Below are positions 25,582-34,426 of a stretch of DNA of 64,000 nucleotides, piece by piece. Made by a program: the position numbers and the translations under genes. The DNA is from JBDWFY01 sp965275915 (GTDB taxonomy: Bacteria; Pseudomonadota; Alphaproteobacteria; Rhizobiales; Stappiaceae): positions 310,001-374,000 of the forward strand of contig CBDHYI010000006.1 of NCBI GenBank assembly GCA_965275915.1. Reading direction: 5' to 3'. How positions within the stretch are numbered: the stretch's first letter is position 1; the number at the start of each line of letters is the position of its first letter. The notes below the pieces were generated by a model. That model did no database searches and had not been told where the DNA came from. It worked only from the letters and a program-made list of their open reading frames with translations.

Positions 25582-27076
25582 CGGCAATTGCCTTTCCGTC
25601 CGCCTCTCCATAGGTCTCATTGAAAATCGGGAGACGGGTCGTTTCCTGAGGCGTTCCCGCAAATTCCATAAGCGCTTTGACCAGCAGCGCCCGGGCCGTG
25701 TCAAGGCGGTAATCCGCGCTGGCCCGCATATCCGTCAATGGGCTGAAATCCCGGGCAATAAGGGAAATTGCCGTTGACCAGGTGCCCGGGTCATCCAATC
25801 TGGCTCCCTTGAGCGCGTCTTCGGTGAATTTGGCACGTTTTGGGATGCCTGCCATGCCTCCGTAAGCGATCCGGATATCGTCGATCCGTTGATCGCTCCG
25901 TGTGATGCGGATGGCGGCCATCAGCGCCGAGATGTCCTGATCAAATCTTTTGGAGATTTTGAAGCAGCGGAAATGCTGGTTCTCTTTCAGGTTTGGTACA
26001 AAAACGCCGGTTACAAATTCACCGCGCTGCCGATCCTGTTTGCCGTAGTCGAGGAAAAACTCTTCCAGCGGCAATGTCCTCGAGGACGTGCCCCTTTGCA
26101 GTTCGAGCCGCGCATTGAGAGCGATCAGGGCCGGCGGTGTGTCTCCAATCGGTGATCCGTTTGCAATATTGCCTCCCACCGTTCCCGATGCGCGCACTTG
26201 CCGCGATCCGATCCGGCGCCAGAGGCGGCCAAGATCCGGGTCTATTCCCGCTATTTTATCAACAGTGTCCGCGTACGTGGCCGTTGCGCCGATCAACAGC
26301 CCTTCCTCAACCATTTCCGACTGTCTCAGTTCGGAAATGTTTCCAAGCCATATGATTTTGGGAAGCTCCCGCAACTGTTTGGTGACCCAGAGACCGACGT
26401 CGGTGGCACCGGAAACCAGTGTTGCGTCCGGATGCGTATCATAAATACCCGCAAGGTCTTCAACGCTTGCAGGTGCCGCAAAAAACTCATTTTCATCGCC
26501 AAGAACGAATCCGGGCGTCTGGCTGAGCTCATTTAGCAGCACGATTACTTCGGCCTGCCTTTTGGCAAACGCATCGTCGATCCGGTCAAAGCAACTGCTG
26601 AGGGCTGCATCGATTATTGGACGATATCCCGTGCACCGGCAGAGATTGCCCGAAATCCAGTCATTGACAACCTTTCGGTCCGGCTTGCCGGTTTTGGTGT
26701 GATAGAGCGTAAACAGGCTCATAACGAAACCGGGTGTACAGAAACCGCATTGCGATCCGTGAAGGTCCGCCATGGCCTGTTGAACCGGATGAAGATTGCC
26801 GTCCGATGAAAGATCCTCAACAGAGACAAGTTCCTTGCCATCCAGCATTCCGACAAACTGAATGCAGGCATTGATGGGCTCGTACACGAGCGAGGCGCCG
26901 TCCTCAAGGCGTCCAACCGCAACGGTACAGGCACCGCAATCTCCCTCACCGCATCCTTCTTTTGTGCCGGTGGCGCGTTCCTGAAGCCGCAGATAGTCAA
27001 GGACGGTCATCGTAGGATGAATATCCTGCAACTCAACGACACGTCCTTTGCGGACGAAGCGGACCGTCCGGCGCAT
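25571..27076 (-). CDS. xdhA: xanthine dehydrogenase, FeS/FAD small subunit
   Basis: 501 residues. The N-terminal domain binds a plant-type 2Fe-2S cluster (EGCGEGDCGACTV), the next a second 2Fe-2S cluster (CGFCTPGF and LCRCTGYRPI), and the rest is a FAD-binding domain (VSGATDVGLWV, GGNIANGSPIGDTPPALIA). Electrons from the Mo site in XdhB pass through these to NAD. ATG 27076 has AGAGGAAG upstream and gives the standard start MRRTVRFVRKG. The gene begins one base after the uraH stop, so uraH and xdhABC form one transcription unit. Confidence 0.96.
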   Translation of the reverse strand: MRRTVRFVRKGRVVELQDIHPTMTVLDYLRLQERATGTKEGCGEGDCGACTVAVGRLEDGASLVYEPINACIQFVGMLDGKELVSVEDLSSDGNLHPVQQAMADLHGSQCGFCTPGFVMSLFTLYHTKTGKPDRKVVNDWISGNLCRCTGYRPIIDAALSSCFDRIDDAFAKRQAEVIVLLNELSQTPGFVLGDENEFFAAPASVEDLAGIYDTHPDATLVSGATDVGLWVTKQLRELPKIIWLGNISELRQSEMVEEGLLIGATATYADTVDKIAGIDPDLGRLWRRIGSRQVRASGTVGGNIANGSPIGDTPPALIALNARLELQRGTSSRTLPLEEFFLDYGKQDRQRGEFVTGVFVPNLKENQHFRCFKISKRFDQDISALMAAIRITRSDQRIDDIRIAYGGMAGIPKRAKFTEDALKGARLDDPGTWSTAISLIARDFSPLTDMRASADYRLDTARALLVKALMEFAGTPQETTRLPIFNETYGEADGKAIADAV

Positions 27077-27077
27077 A

Positions 27078-27428
27078 TCAGCTTCCTCTGTAGGTCGAAT
27101 AGCCGTACGGCGATAACAGCAACGGAACGTGATAATGTTCATCAGCCCGGCTGATCCCGAAGCGAATGACGATGACGTCGAGAAACGGCACGTCAGGCAG
27201 ATCCACGTTCCGTTGTTTCAAATAGTCGGCGGCGTGGAACTCCAATTCATATGTTCCCGTTTGAAAGGCATCATCCGACAACAGGGGCTCTTCGACGCGG
27301 CCGTCAGTGTTCGTATGCGTCGTTTTCAGGTGCTCCCGATCCCCGGCAATCCGCCAGAGAGTTATCCTGATGCCTGCCGCAGGTATTCCCGCGCTGGTAT
27401 CCAACACATGTGTTGTCAGGCGCCCCAT
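27078..27428 (-). CDS. uraH: 5-hydroxyisourate hydrolase
   Basis: 116 residues, transthyretin fold. It hydrolyses 5-hydroxyisourate, the product of PuuD, to OHCU, the substrate of UraD. The N-terminal THVLDTSAGIPAAG, the central HTNTDGRVEEPLL and the C-terminal tetrapeptide YRGS are the family signatures and include the active-site His and Arg residues. It is the first gene after the LysR regulator, with a 104-base gap that should carry the operon promoter. Confidence 0.97.
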   Translation of the reverse strand: MGRLTTHVLDTSAGIPAAGIRITLWRIAGDREHLKTTHTNTDGRVEEPLLSDDAFQTGTYELEFHAADYLKQRNVDLPDVPFLDVIVIRFGISRADEHYHVPLLLSPYGYSTYRGS

Positions 27429-27482
27429 CTGTCTTTTCCCTCCGGCTTCGTACCTGCGAAACGGAAATCCGACCGTTATTTG

Positions 27483-27503
27483 TGCACGTTTAATAACTGT
27501 GCA
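27483..27503. promoter_or_regulatory. candidate LysR-type operator upstream of uraH
   Basis: Inverted repeat TGCAC (27483-27487), 11 bases, GTGCA (27499-27503), about 55 bases before the uraH start and directly downstream of the lysR gene. The spacing resembles the T-N11-A dyads bound by LysR regulators. A second dyad, GTTCT-N4-AGAAC, lies at 27515-27528. Confidence 0.35.
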
Positions 27504-27532
27504 TCAAGAATTCCGTTCTCAAAAGAACATTT

Positions 27533-28483
27533 TCAAGAACTGATCGATGCTGAATCGGCATCACTTGTAAGAATCGTTTCCGATAAGTCCGCCAATGCGT
27601 GATCAAAGAAGATTCCGGGCGCCAGGGCAAGGTGTCTGTTGTTGGCCGTAATAACGGCAAACCTGTCCCGTTTGAGGGGCTCGTCGGTCAGTTTTCTGAA
27701 AACCAGCGAACCGCGCGAAATCTCAGCTTCAAGGCCGATCTCGGTCATAAATCCGATTGCATCACTTCTCTCAACCAGCGCTTTCATGAAGCTCAGGGCG
27801 TTGGTTTCAACAAAACTGACCCGTAATTGCGGGCCGGTTACCAGCGCGGCTTCTATCCTGTCGCGCAAAGACAGTCCGTGCGCCGGCAGAGCAATCGTAT
27901 AGTCAAGGCACTGTGCGAGCGACACGGTGTCGTGCTCAGCCAGTGGATGCTGCGGTCGTAACACGGCGCCAATCGGCAGATCATGGGTGAGCTGGATGGC
28001 AATTGTCTTCTTCACCGGCGGCTCGAAGGTAAACCCGATATCGGCTTCTCCGGCCTCAACCTGCTCGGTGACGGCAGCGGAACCGGATATGTCTACATTC
28101 AGATGAATGCCTGGATACGTGGCGATAAAAGTGCCGATGATGCGCGGCAGAAGCTGATCGGCGACGCTTTCCACCGAAGCGATCCGAACCCGCCCCCGGC
28201 GCAGTCCTTTCAGGGCATCCAGATCGCTGATTGTGGCTTCGAAATCGCCCATTGTTTTTTTGACATGGGCGAGCAGAATTTCGCCGGCTTGTGTCAAACG
28301 CAACCCGCGTCCCATCCGGTCAAAAAGCGGTGTACCGAGAGCCTCTTCAAGCCACAGAATCTGCCGATTGACTGCGGAGGAAGCAATATTCAACTCACGG
28401 CTCGCTCCGCGTATGGAGCCCGCTTGGCTGACCGCTGCAAAATACCGCAGGGCGGGGGAATAGAAATATCGGGCCCGATCCAG
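27533..28483 (-). CDS. LysR family transcriptional regulator (apparent CTG start)
   Basis: About 316 residues. The N-terminal winged helix-turn-helix reads LRYFAAVSQAGSIRGASREL then NIASSAVNRQILWLEEALG; the rest is the periplasmic-binding-like effector domain (RIASVESVADQLLP). The conserved N-terminus extends beyond the only TTG (28393), which would cut through the recognition helix. No ATG, GTG or TTG exists between that TTG and the in-frame stop at 28493-28495, but a CTG at 28481-28483 is preceded by AGGA at seven bases. I infer CTG initiation. Located upstream of the purine genes on the same strand, it is the likely regulator of uraH-xdh and the importer, with a purine-pathway compound as effector. 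Confidence 0.85.
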   Translation of the reverse strand: MDRARYFYSPALRYFAAVSQAGSIRGASRELNIASSAVNRQILWLEEALGTPLFDRMGRGLRLTQAGEILLAHVKKTMGDFEATISDLDALKGLRRGRVRIASVESVADQLLPRIIGTFIATYPGIHLNVDISGSAAVTEQVEAGEADIGFTFEPPVKKTIAIQLTHDLPIGAVLRPQHPLAEHDTVSLAQCLDYTIALPAHGLSLRDRIEAALVTGPQLRVSFVETNALSFMKALVERSDAIGFMTEIGLEAEISRGSLVFRKLTDEPLKRDRFAVITANNRHLALAPGIFFDHALADLSETILTSDADSASISS

Positions 28484-28569
28484 TTGACGTTCCTATCGTT
28501 CTCGCTCAGCGTACGTTCACGGCTGAACTCTTTGTGATTGGCCGGAGTGTACCCGGTCTTGCGTCCCCT

Positions 28570-29739
28570 TCAAGTGGAGCGCGGTGCTTCCTGGGCGGTC
28601 CGGTCTGACGAACCGGCAGGGCGGACTTCGCCGGACAGCAGCAGAAACAGTAAGCCGAAGGGAACCAGGCCAAGCAGCGCGTTTTGCAGACCGGCCCATT
28701 CCGATGCGAGACCGATCAGCGGCGGACAGGCAAGAAACGCCATAAAACTGATCATGGACAGAGACGCCACATTGACGGCTGCGGGCCGGTCTCCCCTCCC
28801 CGCAGCGGCAACAATTACAAGCGGGTAGATAATGGAAATGCCCAACCCCGCAATCGCAAATCCTAAAAGAACCAGTGCGGTATGCGTTGCTGTGAAGGCG
28901 ACCAAGAGCCCGACAAGCGCAAATCCGCCGCAAAGCCTTAACAGCGTATGCGATGAGAAATGACCACGCAGCCAGTCGCCGCTCAACCTGCCTGTCGTCA
29001 TAGTGATGGCGAAGGCAGTGAACCCCAGACCGCTCTGAAAAGCCGATGCGTTCAGAACCTCGCTGAGATAGACTGCGCTCCAGTCCATGATCGACCCTTC
29101 GATGGCGAGTGCCGAAAACGCAAGCAGACACAAACCGATAAGCGACGGACCGGGCAGGACAAATTTTCTTGTCTTCTCAGTCTCAGCGAAGGATAAGGAA
29201 CTTGCCGGCAGGGCCTGAAACGCCCAAACGACGCCGGCGATCAGGAACGGCGCAACAAGCAGCAGGTGAAGGCCTGTCTGAACGTGGAACCCGGCGAAGA
29301 TACTGCCAATAAAGGCCCCGGCAACAGTTCCCATGCTCCAAAAACCATGACAGGTCGTCATTACCCGCCGACCCGAGGCCCGCTCCATCTCGTCGGCCTT
29401 TGTATTGATCGCAACTTCCAGGCCGGCAACGCAGAATCCAACCAGGGCAAGGATGATAAAAAGTGCCGGCCCGTTCCAGGCAAAACCGGCCATCGGCATC
29501 AGCAGAAAAAATAGGATCGACAAGACGAGGATTGAACGATTGAGCCCGATCCGCGCAATCAGATAGTGACTGATCGGAAGGACAATGAACGTACCGATGG
29601 ATGCGCCCATGAGGCAGTAACCGAGTTCGGCGTCGCTGAGCTCAAGCGCCGCCTTTACTGATGGGATACGGGGCAGCCAGTTTGCAAATGCCATGGCATG
29701 AAGAAAAAACACGGTGAAAATCGGCAGGCCAAAACGCAT
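28570..29739 (-). CDS. MFS transporter
   Basis: 389 residues with twelve hydrophobic segments. It begins GLPIFTVFFLHAMAFANWLPRIPSVKAALELS, and between helices 2 and 3 has ARIGLNRSILV; DEMERASGRRVMTTCHGFWSMG marks the YbjJ-like group of major facilitator proteins, whose substrates are mostly unknown. It lies upstream of lysR on the same strand, but a link to purine metabolism is only positional. The TerC remnant ends 36 bases before its start. Confidence 0.88.
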   Translation of the reverse strand: MRFGLPIFTVFFLHAMAFANWLPRIPSVKAALELSDAELGYCLMGASIGTFIVLPISHYLIARIGLNRSILVLSILFFLLMPMAGFAWNGPALFIILALVGFCVAGLEVAINTKADEMERASGRRVMTTCHGFWSMGTVAGAFIGSIFAGFHVQTGLHLLLVAPFLIAGVVWAFQALPASSLSFAETEKTRKFVLPGPSLIGLCLLAFSALAIEGSIMDWSAVYLSEVLNASAFQSGLGFTAFAITMTTGRLSGDWLRGHFSSHTLLRLCGGFALVGLLVAFTATHTALVLLGFAIAGLGISIIYPLVIVAAAGRGDRPAAVNVASLSMISFMAFLACPPLIGLASEWAGLQNALLGLVPFGLLFLLLSGEVRPAGSSDRTAQEAPRST

Positions 29740-29775
29740 TTACGTAATCCGTCAATTTTCCGGCGGCAGGCCGGA

Positions 29776-29991
29776 TCAGCTGGACTTGTTTGGTTTGGCG
29801 GCATTTCTTCGCGCCAGAACACTGATCATTTCGATAAGAGCGGCAAATGCCATGGCGATGAGGACGGCGGCGACCGAAACAGAAACAGAAACAGAAACAG
29901 AAACAATGTTGTCAATTCCGAGCACAATTTCCATTGCGGTGCGTGTCAAAAAGCTTGCCCAGATCTCGGCGGATCCGATCCATTCAAACAT
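29776..29991 (-). pseudogene. internally deleted TerC-family membrane protein with VS repeat
   Basis: An intact 71-codon frame. Residues 1-29 match the N-terminus of TerC proteins (MFEWIGSAEIWASFLTRTAMEIVLGIDNIV), including the acidic Asp-Asn of helix 1. Residues 40-63 match the far C-terminal helix (AVLIAMAFAALIEMISVLARR). The ~150-180 residues that should lie between are absent and replaced by (Val-Ser)5, coded by a hexanucleotide tandem repeat. Full-length TerC proteins have about seven helices, so transport function must be lost, although a two-helix peptide could still be made. Confidence 0.65.
29876..29905. repeat. hexanucleotide tandem repeat (GAAACA)5
   Basis: Five perfect copies of GAAACA on the plus strand, coding Val-Ser repeats on the minus strand at the deletion point of the TerC remnant. 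Because the unit is six bases, copy-number change would lengthen or shorten the peptide without a frameshift. Confidence 0.95.
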
Positions 29992-30008
29992 TGTTTAAAA
30001 GCCCCCGG

Positions 30009-30758
30009 TCAGAGTAGGCGTTTGCGGGCATCGTAGAGCTGCAGAACCGCACCGATTGTCAAAAGATATGCGCTGCTTGCGGCCAGAATGACGGCGGCCG
30101 GTCCCTCAGCCGACATGCCGTTCCGTCCTGCCATAATGGCGCTTCCCAGCCACAGGAATGTCATGAGTAATGAGAGCGGCCGCAGTCGTGTCACCCGGAC
30201 GGGGTGGATGAATTTGATCGGCAGGAACGTCAGGACGCAGAACAAAATGATCACCAGAAATATTGTGATCTCCGAGAGGTCGAAAACGAACAGATTAAAT
30301 ACCACCATATTCCAGACCGCGGGGAACCCCTTGAAACAGTTATCGCTGGTTTTCATGTCCACCGCAGCAAAATAGAGCGCGCCGCAGACGACGATAAGGC
30401 CCGCTCCGATCAGGTTCAGGGGGCTGGACAGAAGACCTGCCTGGGCGACGGCAAAGGCGGGCAAGAACACGTAGGTCGCATAGTCGACGATATAATCAAG
30501 CGAGCTGCCGGACCATTTTGGAAGCCGGTCGGTGATGTTGACAGAGCGCGCCAGCGGGCCGTCGATTCCGTCGACGATCAGTGCTAAACCTAGCCAGGCA
30601 AAGAGTAGCGCCCAGTCTCCTCGCGCGCCGGCCATCAATCCCAACAGCGCCCATAGCGCGCCCGATGCGGTCAGGACGTGCACTCCAAATGCAGCCCAGC
30701 CGGGGACGGACTTCTGATTACCTTTCGGGTTAAGCGCCAAGGAAATATCAACCCACAA
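30009..30758 (-). CDS. pcs: phosphatidylcholine synthase
   Basis: About 249 residues, eight membrane helices. Pcs condenses CDP-diacylglycerol with choline in the inner membrane and is typical of plant- or animal-associated alphaproteobacteria. The CDP-alcohol phosphatidyltransferase motif is present as DGIDGPLAR, then GSSLDYIVDY; downstream blocks GFPAVWNMVVFNLF and FLPIKFIHPVRVTRLRPL are specific to Pcs rather than to other CDP-alcohol transferases. No in-frame ATG is visible: TTG codons at 30758 and 30740 are both possible starts, and neither has a good ribosome-binding site. Confidence 0.93.
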   Translation of the reverse strand: MWVDISLALNPKGNQKSVPGWAAFGVHVLTASGALWALLGLMAGARGDWALLFAWLGLALIVDGIDGPLARSVNITDRLPKWSGSSLDYIVDYATYVFLPAFAVAQAGLLSSPLNLIGAGLIVVCGALYFAAVDMKTSDNCFKGFPAVWNMVVFNLFVFDLSEITIFLVIILFCVLTFLPIKFIHPVRVTRLRPLSLLMTFLWLGSAIMAGRNGMSAEGPAAVILAASSAYLLTIGAVLQLYDARKRLL

Positions 30759-31024
30759 AACAACGATAACGTTCCGATTTAGCAGAATGAAACCGGCATT
30801 GATATGCGATCTGTTGAAAAAATACCCAAAACGATCTGCTTTTGCTCAATAACCGGACAATCGCGCCCGCTGTTTGACAGCACCGCAAGTGAAGTGGCGC
30901 AGCGGCTCAAATACTTCTGCGACAACGAAACGCGCTTCCTGCCATATCGCCATACTGCAAATTCGATCATAGTGTTCATGTGTCACTGAAGAGTTGGTTG
31001 GCATCGATCAAGGAAACGCTGAAC

Positions 31025-32278
31025 ATGGTCAGGGCCGGTGCAGGCAGCAGAAATAACAGAGGTCGCAAAACGGTATCGTCACACGAGATCTGTGTGGTCG
31101 GGGGTGGTCCCTCGGGCCTGATCTGCGCGGTAATGCTGGCCCGATCCGGTCTGGAAACCGCACTGGTTGCACCGCAATCCGCACCCGATGACGGTCGGAC
31201 GACGGCCATACTTCAGGCGTCGGCGACGATCCTGAAGGGCATTGATATATGGTCAGCGTTGCGACCGCTTGCCGCCCCGTTGAAAAAGATGCGTCTGATC
31301 GACGACACCGGCAGATTGTTGCGTGCGCCGGAGATCACTTTTGACAGTGCGGAACTGGACCTTGATGCCTTTGGTTACAACTTCCCCAACCGGGAGATGG
31401 TTGAGAGTTTGCTGGCAATCGTATCAAAGCAAGACAATCTGACGGTTTACGATACGGTCGCTGAAGAGGTTGAGCCCGGTGAAGAGACGGCCACTGTGAC
31501 TCTTAAATCGGGTCAAAGCCTCTCTTGCAGCTTGCTCGTCGGCGCAGACGGACGCAACTCCATGGTGCGGGAAGCTGCGCAAATATCCGCAAAAAAATGG
31601 CAATACGAACAATGCGCGCTGGTTGCCAACCTGCGCCACAGTGTTCCCCACCATGATTGTTCAACCGAGTTTCACACACCAACCGGCCCTTTTACGCTCG
31701 TTCCGCTGAAAGGGAACAAATCGAGCCTTGTGTGCGTCGTCCGCCCTAAGGACGCTGAAGATCTCCGATCGCTCGATGAGAAGGAACTGGCACTCAATCT
31801 CGAAAGACGTGCTCATTCGATTTTGGGGAGATTTGAGCTCGACAGCGTTCCTCAGATCTTTCCGCTCTCCGGATTGACGGCTGCGTCCGTTTCCAGGAAC
31901 CGTTGTGCGTTGATCGGAGAAGCGGCACATGTATTTCCGCCGATCGGCGCTCAGGGGCTCAATCTCGGCCTCAGAGATGTGGCCTGGCTGGGCGAAATCG
32001 CGGTTCGGGCAAAAAATCGGCAGCGGGATATTGGTCACGTGGATGTGCTTTCGGATTACGATCGTGCGCGCATGAGTGACATCCGGTCCCGGACAACCGC
32101 GGTCGATCTTCTCAACAGAACATTGCTCACGGACTTTCTCCCGGTTCAGACCGGACGGTCCGTTGGACTTTATCTCGCCGGTCGCTTTGGTCCGTTGCGC
32201 CGGCTTATGATGCGCGAAGGCATAGCCCCGACGCTTTCCAGCCCGAAACTGGCGCGCGGGCTGCCCTTGTCCGTATAG
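31025..32278 (+). CDS. UbiH/UbiF/COQ6 family FAD-dependent hydroxylase
   Basis: 417 residues. A flavin monooxygenase of the ubiquinone-hydroxylase group: FAD-binding ICVVGGGPSGLICAVMLARSG at the N-terminus, LVGADGRNSMVREAA in the middle, and ALIGEAAHVFPPIGAQGLNLGLRD, the second FAD motif and the signature of this family. It probably hydroxylates the ring of a ubiquinone intermediate; which carbon is not decidable here. ATG 31025 (preceded by AAGGAAAC) is chosen over a GTG at 30980 that would add a non-conserved leader. It is monocistronic and convergent with the AEC transporter. Confidence 0.9.
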   Translation: MVRAGAGSRNNRGRKTVSSHEICVVGGGPSGLICAVMLARSGLETALVAPQSAPDDGRTTAILQASATILKGIDIWSALRPLAAPLKKMRLIDDTGRLLRAPEITFDSAELDLDAFGYNFPNREMVESLLAIVSKQDNLTVYDTVAEEVEPGEETATVTLKSGQSLSCSLLVGADGRNSMVREAAQISAKKWQYEQCALVANLRHSVPHHDCSTEFHTPTGPFTLVPLKGNKSSLVCVVRPKDAEDLRSLDEKELALNLERRAHSILGRFELDSVPQIFPLSGLTAASVSRNRCALIGEAAHVFPPIGAQGLNLGLRDVAWLGEIAVRAKNRQRDIGHVDVLSDYDRARMSDIRSRTTAVDLLNRTLLTDFLPVQTGRSVGLYLAGRFGPLRRLMMREGIAPTLSSPKLARGLPLSV

Positions 32279-32288
32279 GCTTGTCTGA

Positions 32289-33239
32289 TCAAGGGAATAG
32301 CGTGGTTTCTGTCATCAGATAAATGACAATTGTCACTGTGATCACAGAGGCAGCGGTACCGATCAACAATAGGCTCGACGCCCGTTCGATGTAGATGTCG
32401 TACTGTCGTGCCATGACATAGACGTTTGAGGCCGGTGGCAGGCAGGCCATCAGGATCGCAGTCTTCACCCAGACAGGGTCAAAGCCGCCAATCCAGATCA
32501 GAAGGCCAAACAGCAGGATCGGATGGACGACCAGCTTTATCAGAAGGAGGACCGGAAGTTCCGGGGCAATCCTTTTTATGGGCCTGAGCGCCACCGTGAC
32601 GCCGATGGCAAAAAGAGCACAGGGCGCGGCTGCGTTTCGCAAAAGGTCCAGCAATGTTGCAATGGCTTGGGGTGGCTCATAGTTAAATGCCGCGGCGATG
32701 ACGCCGGCGATGGTGGCCAGAATGAAGGGATGGGTCAGGATTTGGCGCAAAACCAGTAAGAGGGTGCGGCCGATGCTCCGGTCGACGGCGCCGCCAAGCG
32801 CCATGAGCAGCGGTACGAGGGTAAAGAGCAGGATGTTATCGAAGCAGAATATCAATGCCGTCGGCACAGTTGCTGCGGGTCCCAACAGAGCAAGGGTCAG
32901 CCCCGGCCCCATATAGCCGATGTTGGAATAGGCTCCGGCCAGTCCCTGAATCGTGGCTTCGCCGATATTGCCTCTGGCTGCGACAATCCCGACACAGAAT
33001 GCGATCGCAAAAACACAGTATGTTGAAAACGTGGTTGTCGCCACAAACGCAAGATTCGTCAGTTCCTCGACGGGTGTCTGGGCCAGGAGCTGAAAAAATA
33101 GGGCCGGAAGAGCTATATAGAAAACAAAAAAATTGAGCCAGGCCAATCCGGTTTCGGGTATCTTTCCGATGCGGCCGGAAAGATACCCGATGAAAATGAG
33201 CCCGAAAAACGGCATCGCAAGATTGACAACCTGAATCAT
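32289..33239 (-). CDS. AEC (auxin efflux carrier) family transporter
   Basis: 316 residues, about ten membrane helices. It starts VVNLAMPFFGLIFIGYLSGRIG and has the family core GLAGAYSNIGYMGPGLTLALLG, whose Asn-Ile/Gly crossover lies in helix 4, and a second-half APCALFAIGVTVAL. Bacterial members export or exchange small carboxylates such as malate, or are uncharacterised. No genomic partner points to a substrate. Confidence 0.92.
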   Translation of the reverse strand: MIQVVNLAMPFFGLIFIGYLSGRIGKIPETGLAWLNFFVFYIALPALFFQLLAQTPVEELTNLAFVATTTFSTYCVFAIAFCVGIVAARGNIGEATIQGLAGAYSNIGYMGPGLTLALLGPAATVPTALIFCFDNILLFTLVPLLMALGGAVDRSIGRTLLLVLRQILTHPFILATIAGVIAAAFNYEPPQAIATLLDLLRNAAAPCALFAIGVTVALRPIKRIAPELPVLLLIKLVVHPILLFGLLIWIGGFDPVWVKTAILMACLPPASNVYVMARQYDIYIERASSLLLIGTAASVITVTIVIYLMTETTLFP

Positions 33240-33382
33240 GCCATGAATTGAGCCGAGTCTTCAGAACGTTGCAAGAGATCATGTCGGGATAGAATGACTT
33301 GCGCCTTTCGCCGAGCTTGGCTAAGTGTCCACACCCTTGGCTCCGTTCCCGTGCACACCACCAAAGATTTGAAGATCTGGCA

Positions 33383-34282
33383 GTGAAGAAGAAGAAAAAT
33401 ACGCGTTTTCTGGATTTCCGCTATCGCATTGAACTGGTCGGTATTTATCTGGTGACCGGCTTCCTTCGACTGTTCCCGCTTCGATTTTCATCCTGGATGG
33501 TCGGAAAGGTCTGGCGCGCCATTGCGCCTTTGACCAAGCGGCACCAGCGTGCCCTGGAACATCTTCGGGCCGCCATTCCCGAATTCGACGAGCAAAAGCG
33601 GGAAGCAACGATTCGGGCCATGTGGGAATGTCTTGGCCGGGTTATGGCTGAAACCTTCCTGCTGGATCGTCTGTCCAAAAGGGACGACCTGTTTTCGTTC
33701 GACACATCGGAAGTCGGCGATTTTTTCCGGGAGAATGGCGGCGGCTATGTTGTCGTGTCACTGCACACCGGCAACTGGGAACTGTCCGTCATTCCTGCGA
33801 TTCATGAAGGGATTGAGACTTGCGGCGTCTATCAGTCCCTGACCAATCCATATGTTGACCGGTTCCTGAACAATCTCCGCTCTCCGCTTTATGCCGGTGG
33901 ACTTTATTCGAAAACCTACGATACGGCGCGCCATATGGTGGAGGCAGTCCGGTCGGGCAAGATGGCCGGCTTTTTGGCAGACCTTCGGGATGTGAGAGGC
34001 ATCAAGGTCCAGTTCTTCGGACGAACGGCCTATGCGAACCCCTTTCCGATTATGCTGGCCCGTTCCTGCAAGGTGCCCCTCGTTGCCGGCCGGACCATTC
34101 GTAGAGATGATGGCGGATTTCACTTTGAGGCCCGCTTTGTGGAAATTCCCCGCGATGGCGACCGGAAAGAGGACATCGCCGCCGGAACACAGATTGTGCA
34201 TGATCTGTTTGAACAGTGGATCCGGGAGTATCCCTCCCAGTGGATGTGGATCCACCGGAAATGGGCGCACGCCGAGCAATAG
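33383..34282 (+). CDS. lysophospholipid acyltransferase family protein (LpxL/HtrB-like)
   Basis: About 299 residues. One N-terminal membrane segment (ELVGIYLVTGFLRLFPL) anchors a cytoplasmic acyltransferase domain with the HX4(D/E) catalytic motif as HTGNWE (~residues 130-135), a FLADLRDVRGI segment and the C-terminal WIREYPSQWMWIHRKW, all typical of lipid A secondary acyltransferases. It would transfer a fatty acyl chain from ACP or CoA to lipid A or a related lipid. GTG 33383 is the likeliest start; a TTG at 33299 in the same frame adds a non-conserved stretch. It stands upstream of, and 144 bases from, the CoA-lyase gene. Confidence 0.88.
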   Translation: MKKKKNTRFLDFRYRIELVGIYLVTGFLRLFPLRFSSWMVGKVWRAIAPLTKRHQRALEHLRAAIPEFDEQKREATIRAMWECLGRVMAETFLLDRLSKRDDLFSFDTSEVGDFFRENGGGYVVVSLHTGNWELSVIPAIHEGIETCGVYQSLTNPYVDRFLNNLRSPLYAGGLYSKTYDTARHMVEAVRSGKMAGFLADLRDVRGIKVQFFGRTAYANPFPIMLARSCKVPLVAGRTIRRDDGGFHFEARFVEIPRDGDRKEDIAAGTQIVHDLFEQWIREYPSQWMWIHRKWAHAEQ

Positions 34283-34426
34283 ACCAGAGTGCGGGCTCGT
34301 ACCGTTTCACGGCAATTTATGAGTCCATACCCCAAGGCGACAGGACTCGCCTTCTAGCTAATTGTGCGGCTTCGCTCAGCAGGTGTATCGATGGTGCAGT
34401 TGATTGATGATGTCTTCGGAGTCCCC

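Noticed and set aside
30804..30989. 61-codon plus-strand frame between pcs and the FAD hydroxylase
   Set aside because: No ribosome-binding site, no hydrophobic or domain pattern; the region more likely holds the two divergent promoters.
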